Assembly (NCBI GenBank): GCA_018055515.1
Contig: JAGPHL010000157.1
Span: forward strand, 1-6,032
Origin: Anaerolineae bacterium
GTDB taxonomy: Bacteria > Chloroflexota > Anaerolineae > B4-G1 > SLSP01
Direction of reading: 5' to 3'
Length of the DNA: 6,032 bases
Shown here one piece after another: positions 1-5,265 of the stretch (positions within the stretch are counted from its first letter, which is position 1; each line of letters starts with the position of its first letter). The notes under the pieces were generated by a model. The model was not told where the DNA came from. It saw nothing but the letters and a program-made list of their open reading frames with translations, and did no database searches. The position numbers and the translations under genes were made by a program.

Positions 1-120
1 GCGGACAAGGCGTCGCAAGTGCCCGGCTCGACGCGCGAGGGGCGCACCCTCCGCTACGTCGCCGCCGACATCCTGACCATGTTCCAGGCCTTCCGCTGCG
101 CCCTGGCCCTGGCGCGGTGA
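1..120 (+). CDS. C-terminal end of a probable M55-family D-aminopeptidase (DppA-like), 5' end outside window
   Basis: An open frame enters from the left edge in the first base's phase and stops at TGA 118-120, leaving 39 residues. The visible tail contains PGSTREGRTLRY followed by an Asp and a Phe-Gln-Ala-Phe-Arg segment. This recalls the end of M55 D-aminopeptidases such as DppA, where a PG-x-x-R-x-G/A-R-T-V-x-Y/F strand precedes a helix containing D-x-x-x-x-Y/F-x-A-F/Y. M55 enzymes are zinc peptidases that release N-terminal D-amino acids; their metal ligands are N-terminal and cannot be checked here. The neighbours (NlpC/P60 peptidase, dipeptide epimerase, peptide permease) match the partners of dppA in the B. 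subtilis dpp-ykf operon, which supports the call. With so little sequence it could be another small alpha/beta enzyme. The gap to the next gene is 103 bases and is filled mainly by a repeat tract. Confidence 0.5.
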   Translation, partial: ADKASQVPGSTREGRTLRYVAADILTMFQAFRCALALAR

Positions 121-122
121 AC

Positions 123-206
123 GCTGGGAGCTGGATACTGGAAGCTGGATGCTGGATACTGGAAGCCGGATGCTGGCCCCATTACCCATTTCCCATTACC
201 CACCCC
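123..206 (+). repeat. Intergenic tract of twelve consecutive 7-base units of two kinds
   Basis: From 123 the sequence divides into heptamers without a slip up to 206. The first eight follow GCTGGAT/ACTGGAA (exact GCTGGAT at 130, 144 and 151; ACTGGAA at 137 and 158). The last four follow CCATTAC (exact at 179 and 193, variants at 186 and 200). The two unit types share no sequence but keep the same length and register. The tract lies between the stop of the upstream gene and the ribosome binding site of the hydrolase-NlpC gene. It is open in one frame as an N-terminal extension of the downstream ORF, but its repeat nature argues that it is not translated. Confidence 0.85.
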
Positions 207-214
207 CTGCGGCT

Positions 215-220
215 GGAGGA
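215..220 (+). promoter_or_regulatory. Ribosome binding site fixing the start of the hydrolase-NlpC/P60 gene
   Basis: GGAGGA lies three bases before ATG 224. The same frame is open upstream to an ATG at 149, but that start falls inside the heptamer tract and has no comparable Shine-Dalgarno sequence. The protein from 224 begins directly with the first beta strand of an alpha/beta-hydrolase, so 224 is preferred. Confidence 0.7.
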
Positions 221-223
221 ACT

Positions 224-2026
224 ATGCCCACCCTCGCCATCAACGGTGCGGAATTGTACTATGAAGTTTATGGAGAAGATCGCCCCGGCCGTGCGCCCAT
301 CGTGCTGATTCACGGCTCGACGATCACCGGCGCGCGCGATTGGCAACACATCGCGCCGCTGCTGGCCCGCGAGTATCGCGTCATCGTGCCGGATTGCCGG
401 GGACACGGACGCAGCACCAACCCGCAGGGCGGCTACAGCTTCCGTCAGCTGGCCGATGACGTCGCCGCGCTGATCCGCGCCCTGGGCTATGAGCGCGCTC
501 ACGTCATCGGACACAGCAACGGCGGCAACGTGGCCCTCGTCACCCTGCTGGAGCATCCAGAGGTGGTGCAGACGGCCGTACTGCAGGCCGCCAACGCCTA
601 CGTCAGCCCCGATCTGGTGGAAAAAGAGCCGGCGAAATTCGACCCCGACCGCGTCGCGCGCGAAGACCCCGCGTGGCGGGATGAGATGATCGCCCTGCAC
701 GGCGCGACGCACGGCCCCGACTACTGGCGCGAGTTGCTGCGCCTCACCGTCGCGGAAATCATCCGCGAGCCGAACTTCACCCCGGAGGACCTGGCGCGGG
801 TGGCGCGCCCCGTCCTCGTCATTCAGGGCGAGCACGACCGGGTGAACGCCGAAGCCTATCACGGGCCATTCATCGCCCATCACATCCCGGCCGCCGAGCT
901 GTGGATTCCACAGGGCGTCGGGCACAACGTGCATCACGAGCAGCCGTGCGCCTGGCTCGAGCGCGTGTGCGACTTCCTGGCGCGGCGCGGCGATCCCCCC
1001 AACGAGACGCTCTATCGCCTGCGGCGGACGCGCTACGCCGATGGCCGTGAGACGCTCTTCGAAGTGCACGCCACGGCGGACGGACGCGCCGTCGCGGGGC
1101 AGGTGCTCACCGCCGCCCAACGCCAGGCAATTCAAGAGGCGCTGCCCGAAGCCGCTGTGACCTCGCTGCAAGTGTTGCTCACGGAGGACACCCCCTGGGC
1201 CTTGATCGCCCGCGCCGTCACCGACCTGCGCAGCGGCACCTCCAATCACGCGGAGCGCGTGAGCCAGGTCCGTTTCGGCGAAGCGGTCCGCATCCTGGAG
1301 GAAGCCGGCGACTGGGCGCGCGTGCAGGTGATCCACGACGGCTATCTGGGCTGGCTGCACACCGCCGCCCTGCAGCGCGCCCCTGCGGCTGAAGTCGCGG
1401 CGTATCAGGCGGCGTGCAACGCGCTCGTGATTGGGGGATTGGCGCCGTGGTTCTCTGCTACGGGAGGGGAAAACGTCAGTGGCCACCTGCCCTTCGGCGT
1501 GCGCGTGCCCGTCGTGGAGCGGCGGGGCGACTTCGCGGCCGTGCAGCATCCCGACGGCGGCTGCAGCTGGCTGGCCGCCGACGCCTTGCTGCCGTTGGAG
1601 GAACGTCCCGCGCCCGACGCCGACGGCATCGCCTGGGCGCTGGCGCTGATACGGCGCTTCGCGGGCACCCCCTACCTGTGGGGCGGACGGACGCCGTGGG
1701 GCTACGACTGCTCCGGCCTGGCACAGACTTTCTGGGGAGTGCTCGGCGTTCCCCTGCCGCGGGATGCCGATCAGCAATTCCGCGCCGGCGCTCCCGTGGA
1801 AAGCCCCCTACAGGCGGGCGACCTGCTCTTCTTCGGGCGGGCGGCGGATCCGGCGACCTTCACGGCCCAACGGGTCACCCACGTCGCCATCGCCCTCGAT
1901 GCCGGGCGCTATCTCCACGCGAACGGCGCCACGTGGAGCATCGCCATCAACAGCCTGAATCCCGCCGCACCCGATTTCAGCCCGGCCCTGCAAAAGGCCT
2001 TCCTGGGCGCGCGGCGTTATCGGTGA
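224..2026 (+). CDS. Alpha/beta-hydrolase fused to an SH3b-NlpC/P60 peptidase (YkfC-like gamma-D-glutamyl-diamino acid endopeptidase)
   Basis: This is a 600-residue protein in one frame. Residues 1-258 are a complete alpha/beta-hydrolase: oxyanion HG at 30-31, nucleophile Ser98 in GHSNG, acid Asp205 in GEHD, and His234 in GVGH. Residues about 262-320 form a linker with a BON-like strand-helix pattern. Two SH3b-like domains follow at about 328-382 and 398-458. NlpC/P60 spans about 464-597, with Cys496 in YDCSG, His553 in THVAI and His565 in YLHANG. SH3b-SH3b-NlpC/P60 is the architecture of YkfC-type enzymes, which cut the D-Glu-gamma-diamino acid bond of peptides with a free N-terminal L-Ala. 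No signal peptide is visible, so it probably acts in the cytoplasm on imported murein peptides. Its likely product, L-Ala-D-Glu, is the substrate of the epimerase 48 bases downstream. The hydrolase substrate is unknown; the best resemblance is to enol-lactonase/haloperoxidase-like hydrolases. The N-terminal hydrolase is not part of YkfC proteins I know. The peptidase call is strong; the exact bond is inferred. Confidence 0.9.
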   Translation: MPTLAINGAELYYEVYGEDRPGRAPIVLIHGSTITGARDWQHIAPLLAREYRVIVPDCRGHGRSTNPQGGYSFRQLADDVAALIRALGYERAHVIGHSNGGNVALVTLLEHPEVVQTAVLQAANAYVSPDLVEKEPAKFDPDRVAREDPAWRDEMIALHGATHGPDYWRELLRLTVAEIIREPNFTPEDLARVARPVLVIQGEHDRVNAEAYHGPFIAHHIPAAELWIPQGVGHNVHHEQPCAWLERVCDFLARRGDPPNETLYRLRRTRYADGRETLFEVHATADGRAVAGQVLTAAQRQAIQEALPEAAVTSLQVLLTEDTPWALIARAVTDLRSGTSNHAERVSQVRFGEAVRILEEAGDWARVQVIHDGYLGWLHTAALQRAPAAEVAAYQAACNALVIGGLAPWFSATGGENVSGHLPFGVRVPVVERRGDFAAVQHPDGGCSWLAADALLPLEERPAPDADGIAWALALIRRFAGTPYLWGGRTPWGYDCSGLAQTFWGVLGVPLPRDADQQFRAGAPVESPLQAGDLLFFGRAADPATFTAQRVTHVAIALDAGRYLHANGATWSIAINSLNPAAPDFSPALQKAFLGARRYR

Positions 2027-2064
2027 GGAAAACCCAGGCCCCGTTCAGTACCGGATTCGATATC

Positions 2065-2070
2065 GGGAGG
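2065..2070 (+). promoter_or_regulatory. Ribosome binding site of the epimerase gene
   Basis: GGGAGG is followed by four A residues and ATG 2075, a strong Shine-Dalgarno sequence that fixes this start. The 48-base gap after the fusion gene shows no convincing promoter or terminator, so the two genes are probably co-transcribed. An 8-base palindrome, CGATATCG (2058-2065), abuts the site, with no assigned role. Confidence 0.75.
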
Positions 2071-2074
2071 AAAA

Positions 2075-3079
2075 ATGTTGCCAATTACGTATGCTCCTTT
2101 GACGCTCGAGCTGCGCACCACTTTCCGTATCGCCCACGGAGCGAGCGACCAGCGGCACAATGTGCTCGTCCGCATCGCGGAAGGCGTCGGCGAGGCGGCA
2201 GCCGTCGCCTATCACGGCGAGACGCCGGCCGGCATCATGGCCTACCTGGCCGCGGTGGGCGCGCTCCAGGGCGACGATCCCTGTCTGCTGGAAGAGCTCC
2301 TGGCGCAGCTGCCGCCGGGCTCGCAGGCCGCCCGCGCGGGCGTGGACATCGCCCTGCACGACCTGTGGGGACAACGCCTGGGACAACCGCTCTACCGCCT
2401 GCTGGGGCTCGACCCGGCGCGGATCCCCCTCACCTCGTTCACCATCGCTATGGACACCCCGGAGGCGATGGCGGAACGCGCACGGGAGGCGGGACTGCCC
2501 CTCCTCAAAATCAAAGTGGGCAGCGAGGAAGATGCGGCCCGGCTCGCCGCGATCCGTCAGGCGACCGCTGCCCGGCTGCGGTTGGACGCCAACGCTGGCT
2601 GGAGCCGCGAGCAGGCTGAGGCCTGGCTGCCGCGGCTGGCCGATTTCGGGATCGAGCTGCTGGAACAGCCCCTCCCCGTGGGCGACCTCGAAGGATTGCG
2701 CCGGCTGCGAGCGCTGAAGACCGGCGTCCCCATCTTCGCCGATGAAAGCGTGAAGACCGCGCGCGATGTGGCCGCTCACGCCGGCGCCGTGGATGGCGTG
2801 GTCATCAAATTGATGAAAACGGGCGGCATCCGCGAAGCGCTGCGCGCGATTCACACGGCGCGAGCGCACGACATGCAGGTGATGCTCAGCTGCATGGTGG
2901 AGAGCTCGGTGGGCGTGACGGCGGCCGCGCACCTGGCGCCCCTGTGCGATGCGGTGGATCTCGACGGTCCGCTGCTGGTGAAGAACGACCCCTTCGAGGG
3001 CCTCCGCTATGAGGGCGCGCGCCTGCTCCTCCCCGACCGCCCCGGCATCGGCGTCGTCGCGCGGCATCAGGCCGTGTGA
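2075..3079 (+). CDS. Dipeptide epimerase (L-Ala-D/L-Glu epimerase type, enolase superfamily)
   Basis: This 334-residue protein has the usual length for muconate-lactonizing-subgroup enzymes. The capping domain is N-terminal (about 1-115) and the barrel follows. Catalytic and metal residues are all present in order: Lys145 and Lys147 in LKIKVG, Asp171 in RLDANAGW, Glu197 in LLEQPLP, Asp223 in FADES, and Lys245 in VVIKLMKTGG. A DLD motif (Asp295, Asp297) lies at the last barrel strand, where the DxD of L-Ala-D/L-Glu epimerases holds the dipeptide's amino group. The family uses Mg2+ and the two opposing lysines to invert the alpha carbon of the second residue, here presumably turning L-Ala-D-Glu into L-Ala-L-Glu. 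Directly upstream is the NlpC/P60 enzyme expected to make that dipeptide, as with ykfC and ykfB in B. subtilis. The last sense codon and stop fall within the first unit of an octamer tract. Specificity for Glu in position two is inferred from context. Confidence 0.93.
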   Translation: MLPITYAPLTLELRTTFRIAHGASDQRHNVLVRIAEGVGEAAAVAYHGETPAGIMAYLAAVGALQGDDPCLLEELLAQLPPGSQAARAGVDIALHDLWGQRLGQPLYRLLGLDPARIPLTSFTIAMDTPEAMAERAREAGLPLLKIKVGSEEDAARLAAIRQATAARLRLDANAGWSREQAEAWLPRLADFGIELLEQPLPVGDLEGLRRLRALKTGVPIFADESVKTARDVAAHAGAVDGVVIKLMKTGGIREALRAIHTARAHDMQVMLSCMVESSVGVTAAAHLAPLCDAVDLDGPLLVKNDPFEGLRYEGARLLLPDRPGIGVVARHQAV

Positions 3080-3129
3080 ACGTAGGCGCGTGCGGCCGTG
3101 TAAACGTTTATACGGCCGCACGGCCGCAT
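3074..3129 (+). repeat. Seven in-register 8-base units enclosing a 32-base near-palindrome
   Basis: Octamers run from 3074 to 3129, starting in the last codon and stop of the epimerase gene. Units resemble GTGNNNAC, for example GTGTGAAC at 3074, GTGTAAAC at 3098 and GTTTATAC at 3106, then GGCCGCAC at 3114 and GGCCGCAT at 3122. Units 3-4 and 5-6 are near inverted copies, so 3090-3121 forms a palindrome with one mismatched position per arm, extendable by one pair to 3089-3122. A transcript could form a stable GC-rich hairpin. No T run follows, so this is not a standard intrinsic terminator, although it may stabilise the 3' end of the upstream message or impede polymerase. Confidence 0.75.
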
Positions 3130-3159
3130 CATCTTCCAAATCCTTCCCATAATCACCTC

Positions 3160-3174
3160 CAAATGTGACATTTG
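3160..3174. promoter_or_regulatory. Perfect 15-base palindrome upstream of the -35 box, candidate activator or operator site
   Basis: CAAATGT-G-ACATTTG reads as two 7-base inverted arms around a single G. Its centre (3167) lies about 53 bases upstream of the expected transcription start of the regulator gene, a position suited to an upstream-bound regulator. The right part contains TGACATTT (3166-3173), which recurs at 3186-3193 overlapping the -35 box, 20 bases or about two helical turns later. No binding family is assigned. Confidence 0.4.
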
Positions 3175-3184
3175 ACGGCCCCCC

Positions 3185-3213
3185 TTGACATTTTGCCGTT
3201 TTTCGCTTATGAT
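3185..3213 (+). promoter_or_regulatory. Strong sigma70-type promoter for the GntR regulator (and probably downstream genes)
   Basis: A consensus -35 box TTGACA (3185-3190) is separated by exactly 17 bases from TATGAT (3208-3213), which matches TATAAT at five of six positions. Transcription should begin near 3219-3222, giving a leader of about 38 bases before ATG 3259. The region is noticeably AT-rich for this genome. It is the only clear promoter seen in the window and divides the locus into an upstream enzyme group and a downstream regulator-namZ-permease group. Confidence 0.75.
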
Positions 3214-3242
3214 ATTGGTATCTACCTATCATGACCAGTCAT
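3214..3242. promoter_or_regulatory. Candidate GntR/HutC-type operators at the transcription start
   Basis: Two imperfect palindromes sit just downstream of the -10 box. TGGT-ATCT-ACCT (3216-3227) has inner arms GGTA and TACC. It resembles the TGGT-N4-ACCA core of sites bound by HutC-subfamily regulators of the NagR/DasR type. ATGAC-CA-GTCAT (3231-3242) has five-base arms and includes GACCAGT, which matches one half of that type of site. A repressor here would block initiation, so autoregulation by the product of the next gene is the simple reading. This is inference from pattern alone. Confidence 0.45.
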
Positions 3243-3249
3243 TACCGCG

Positions 3250-3255
3250 AAGGGG
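3250..3255 (+). promoter_or_regulatory. Ribosome binding site of the GntR gene
   Basis: AAGGGG precedes ATG 3259 by three bases. The spacing is short, but no better in-frame start exists nearby, and the encoded N-terminus (PLYVQLKNSL) is exactly where GntR DNA-binding domains begin. Confidence 0.6.
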
Positions 3256-3258
3256 CCC

Positions 3259-3990
3259 ATGGAACTGAAGCGCGAAGCACCTACCCCCTTGTACGTGCAG
3301 CTCAAGAACTCCCTCCTGATGCAGATCACCAGCAATCAGCTGGCGCCCCATCAGCAGCTGCCCTCGGAGCGTGAACTCTGCGAGCAGTTCGGGGTCAGCC
3401 GGACGACCGTGCGACAGGCGATCAACGAGATGATCCACGAGGGATTGGTCTACTCGCGCGCCGGGAAGGGCACTTTCGTCAGCGAGCCGAAGATCAATCA
3501 ACAGCTGCGCACCCTCACCGGCTTCAGCCAGGATGTGCTCGAGCGCGGCGGCACGCCCTCCAGCCAGGTGCTGGAGGCGCGGCTGATCCCGGCGACGCCC
3601 GAGCTCGCCGAGCGCTTACAGGTCACCCTGGAGACGGAGCTGGTGCTCCTCTCACGGCTGCGGCTGGCCAACGGCATGCCGCTTGCCATTGAGACGTCGT
3701 ATCTCAATCATAGCTACTGCAAGGACATTTTGCAGCACGATTTTTCTTATACCTCTCTGTATCACGTTTTGCAGACGGAGTATCAGCTACGGCTGGTACG
3801 CGCAGAGCAGACCATCGAGGCGGGACTTGCCAATCCCCAGGAACTCGCCCTGCTCAAGATGCATCCGCCCGCCGCTATCCTCAAGATGGAGCGCCTTACC
3901 ACCACCGATCAGGACGTGCGACTCGAATACACCGTCTCGGTCTATCGGGGCGATCGTTACAAATTCCGCACGACCCTGCAGGTATTCTGA
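3259..3990 (+). CDS. GntR-family transcriptional regulator, HutC subfamily (UTRA effector domain)
   Basis: This 243-residue protein has the normal size for the subfamily. The winged helix spans about 9-76: PLYVQLKNSL opening helix, LPSERELCEQFGVSRTTVRQAI (34-55) carrying the recognition helix, and the wing SRAGKGTFV (66-74). The UTRA ligand-binding domain spans about 84-241, with LTGFSQDVLERGG, the RLRLANGMPLAIETSYL strand pair (133-149), IEAGLANPQELALLKM, and a YRGDRYKF ending that is typical of the fold. Such proteins usually repress neighbouring catabolic genes and are released by a small ligand, often a sugar phosphate or amino sugar. Placement directly before namZ makes MurNAc- or GlcNAc-derived metabolites reasonable effectors, but this is inference. 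Its promoter and operator-like palindromes lie immediately upstream. A short AT-rich patch (about 3722-3770) inside the UTRA region contrasts with the GC-rich surroundings; the frame is intact. Confidence 0.93.
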   Translation: MELKREAPTPLYVQLKNSLLMQITSNQLAPHQQLPSERELCEQFGVSRTTVRQAINEMIHEGLVYSRAGKGTFVSEPKINQQLRTLTGFSQDVLERGGTPSSQVLEARLIPATPELAERLQVTLETELVLLSRLRLANGMPLAIETSYLNHSYCKDILQHDFSYTSLYHVLQTEYQLRLVRAEQTIEAGLANPQELALLKMHPPAAILKMERLTTTDQDVRLEYTVSVYRGDRYKFRTTLQVF

Positions 3991-4002
3991 GCGTAGAAAA
4001 AC

Positions 4003-4074
4003 GTGCGAACATGTTAAGGTGCGAACGTGCGAACGTGGTAACGTGCGGACTCGCCGATTCGCTGATTCGCTGAT
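4003..4074 (+). repeat. Intergenic tract of nine consecutive 8-base units of two kinds
   Basis: Octamers run without a slip from 4003 to 4074. The first six follow GTGCGAAC (exact at 4003, 4019 and 4027; variants at 4011, 4035 and 4043). The last three follow TCGCTGAT (exact at 4059 and 4067, one variant at 4051). As in the tract at 123-206, the unit sequence changes while length and phase are conserved. The first unit type resembles the octamers found after the epimerase gene. The tract ends five bases before the ribosome binding site of the next gene. Confidence 0.85.
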
Positions 4075-4078
4075 TTCT

Positions 4079-4084
4079 GGGAGG
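4079..4084 (+). promoter_or_regulatory. Ribosome binding site that selects a TTG start for namZ
   Basis: GGGAGG within a purine run (4079-4087) lies six bases before TTG 4091. No ATG occurs in frame nearby, and upstream in-frame codons lie in the octamer tract, so this site decides the start. Confidence 0.7.
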
Positions 4085-4090
4085 GGGCCT

Positions 4091-5248
4091 TTGATCGAAA
4101 CAGGCCTGGTACAGTTGCTGCACGAGCACCTGGATCGGCTGCGCGGGCAGCGGGTGGGCCTGGCGACCCATGCCGCAGCGGTGACGCCCGACCTCACCGA
4201 CGCCGTCGCAGCATTGCGCGCCGCTGGGGTGACCCTCACGGCGCTCTACGGCCCGGAACATGGCCTGGCGGGCGCGGCAGCCGATGGTGCCGCCGTGGGA
4301 CACGGCGTCGAGGTGCGCACGGGATTGCCCATCTACAGCCTTTACGGCGCGACGCGGGAACCGACGCCCGACATGCTCGCCGACGTGGATGTAGTGCTCT
4401 TTGACATGCAGGACGTGGGGGTGCGCTTCTACACCTACACGAGCACGCTCTGGCATCTCCTCAAAGGGGCGACGCGGGCCGGCAAGCCGGTGTGGGTGCT
4501 CGACCGCCCCAATCCGCTCAACGGCGTGACCCTCGAAGGGCCGCTCGTGGCGCCGGGCTTCGAGTCGTTTGTCGGTGTGATCCCCATCCCCATCCGCCAC
4601 GGGATGACGCCGGGCGAGCTGGCACTGTGGATGAACGGCGAGTACGCGCTCGGCGCGGAGCTGACCGTCATACCGCTGCGGGGCTGGCGACGCCCGCAGT
4701 GGTTCGACCAAACCGGCTTGCCGTGGGTCATTCCCTCGCCGGCAATGCCGCATCTTTCCACCGCTACCGTCTATCCCGGCATGTGTTTTCTGGAGGGGAC
4801 CAACGTCTCCGCAGGCCGGGGGACGGCGCTGCCCTTCGAAGTCTGCGGCGCGCCCTGGCTGGACGGCTACGCGCTGGCCCAACGGCTCAACGCGCTGGCG
4901 TTGCCGGGGGTGCGGTTCCGCCCTCACACGTTCATCCCGACGGCGGACAAACACGCGGGCCAGCGGTGCGGCGGAGTCCAGGTCCACGTGACCGACAGAG
5001 ACACGCTGCGCCCGGTCGCGTTGGGAGTGCACGTTCTGGCTGCCTGCCGGGCGACCGCTCCCCAGGAGTTCGCCTTCCTGCCCTCCAGTTGGGAGGGTCG
5101 CCCCGCGCATCTGGACCTGCTCACCGGTTCGGCGCGGGTGCGAGAGGGACTGATCGCCGGCGAACCGGCGACCGCGCTGGTCGCTGAATGGGAAAGCGAT
5201 CTCGCCGCGTTTGCAGAACGCCGCAGACCCTATCTGCTGTATGCTTAG
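4091..5248 (+). CDS. namZ: NamZ-type exo-beta-N-acetylmuramidase (DUF1343, GH171)
   Basis: From TTG 4091 the protein has 385 residues and covers the whole family domain. Signature segments occur in order: YGPEHGL (53-59, with Glu56 in the probable active site), PIYSLYG (80-86), LFDMQDVGVRFYTY (103-116), VLDRPNPLNG (136-145), RHGMTPGELALWMN (169-182), YPGMCFLEGTNVSAGRGT (228-245), PFEVCGAPWLDG (248-259), and TADKHAGQRCGGVQVHVTDR (284-303). Characterised NamZ enzymes remove MurNAc from the non-reducing ends of peptidoglycan chains, supplying it for recycling. B. subtilis NamZ is exported, but this protein begins with a soluble helix and shows no signal peptide or lipobox, suggesting a cytoplasmic role on imported fragments. 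The segment PSPAMP (215-220) has Ala where I recall Asn in most relatives. The stop is followed by only 17 bases before the permease gene, so they likely share an operon. Family assignment is firm; activity is inferred. Confidence 0.92.
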   Translation: MIETGLVQLLHEHLDRLRGQRVGLATHAAAVTPDLTDAVAALRAAGVTLTALYGPEHGLAGAAADGAAVGHGVEVRTGLPIYSLYGATREPTPDMLADVDVVLFDMQDVGVRFYTYTSTLWHLLKGATRAGKPVWVLDRPNPLNGVTLEGPLVAPGFESFVGVIPIPIRHGMTPGELALWMNGEYALGAELTVIPLRGWRRPQWFDQTGLPWVIPSPAMPHLSTATVYPGMCFLEGTNVSAGRGTALPFEVCGAPWLDGYALAQRLNALALPGVRFRPHTFIPTADKHAGQRCGGVQVHVTDRDTLRPVALGVHVLAACRATAPQEFAFLPSSWEGRPAHLDLLTGSARVREGLIAGEPATALVAEWESDLAAFAERRRPYLLYA

Positions 5249-5252
5249 AGGT

Positions 5253-5258
5253 GGGAGG
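5253..5258 (+). promoter_or_regulatory. Ribosome binding site of the permease gene
   Basis: GGGAGG lies seven bases before ATG 5266, within the 17-base gap after the namZ stop. It is a strong site with normal spacing, and no promoter or terminator fits in the gap, so translation of the permease is expected from the namZ transcript. Confidence 0.75.
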
Positions 5259-5265
5259 GAGATAG

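Noticed and set aside
117..308. Small plus-strand open frame of 63 codons across the heptamer tract
   Set aside because: Its repetitive N-terminus is simply the translated 7-base repeat, and it runs into the hydrolase gene in a wrong frame.
182..1777. Long minus-strand open frame of 531 codons opposite the hydrolase-NlpC gene
   Set aside because: It is the antisense of a strongly supported coding region in GC-rich DNA. Its translation shows no recognisable domain and a low-complexity, His/Arg/Gly-rich composition.
1414..2619. Plus-strand open frame of 401 codons bridging the end of the NlpC gene and the epimerase gene
   Set aside because: It is out of frame with both proteins and its translation is an Arg/Gly/Pro-rich shadow with no domain.
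3089..3122. Intrinsic terminator after the epimerase gene
   Set aside because: The hairpin is strong, but no run of T follows on either side, so it is recorded as a repeat/palindrome only.
4003..4074. Possible CRISPR-like array
   Set aside because: The units are 8 bases long and contiguous with no spacers, and no cas genes are nearby.
3683..4090. Extension of namZ upstream to the ATG at 3683
   Set aside because: The extension overlaps the GntR gene in another frame and passes through the octamer tract. The family domain and the ribosome binding site both place the start at TTG 4091.
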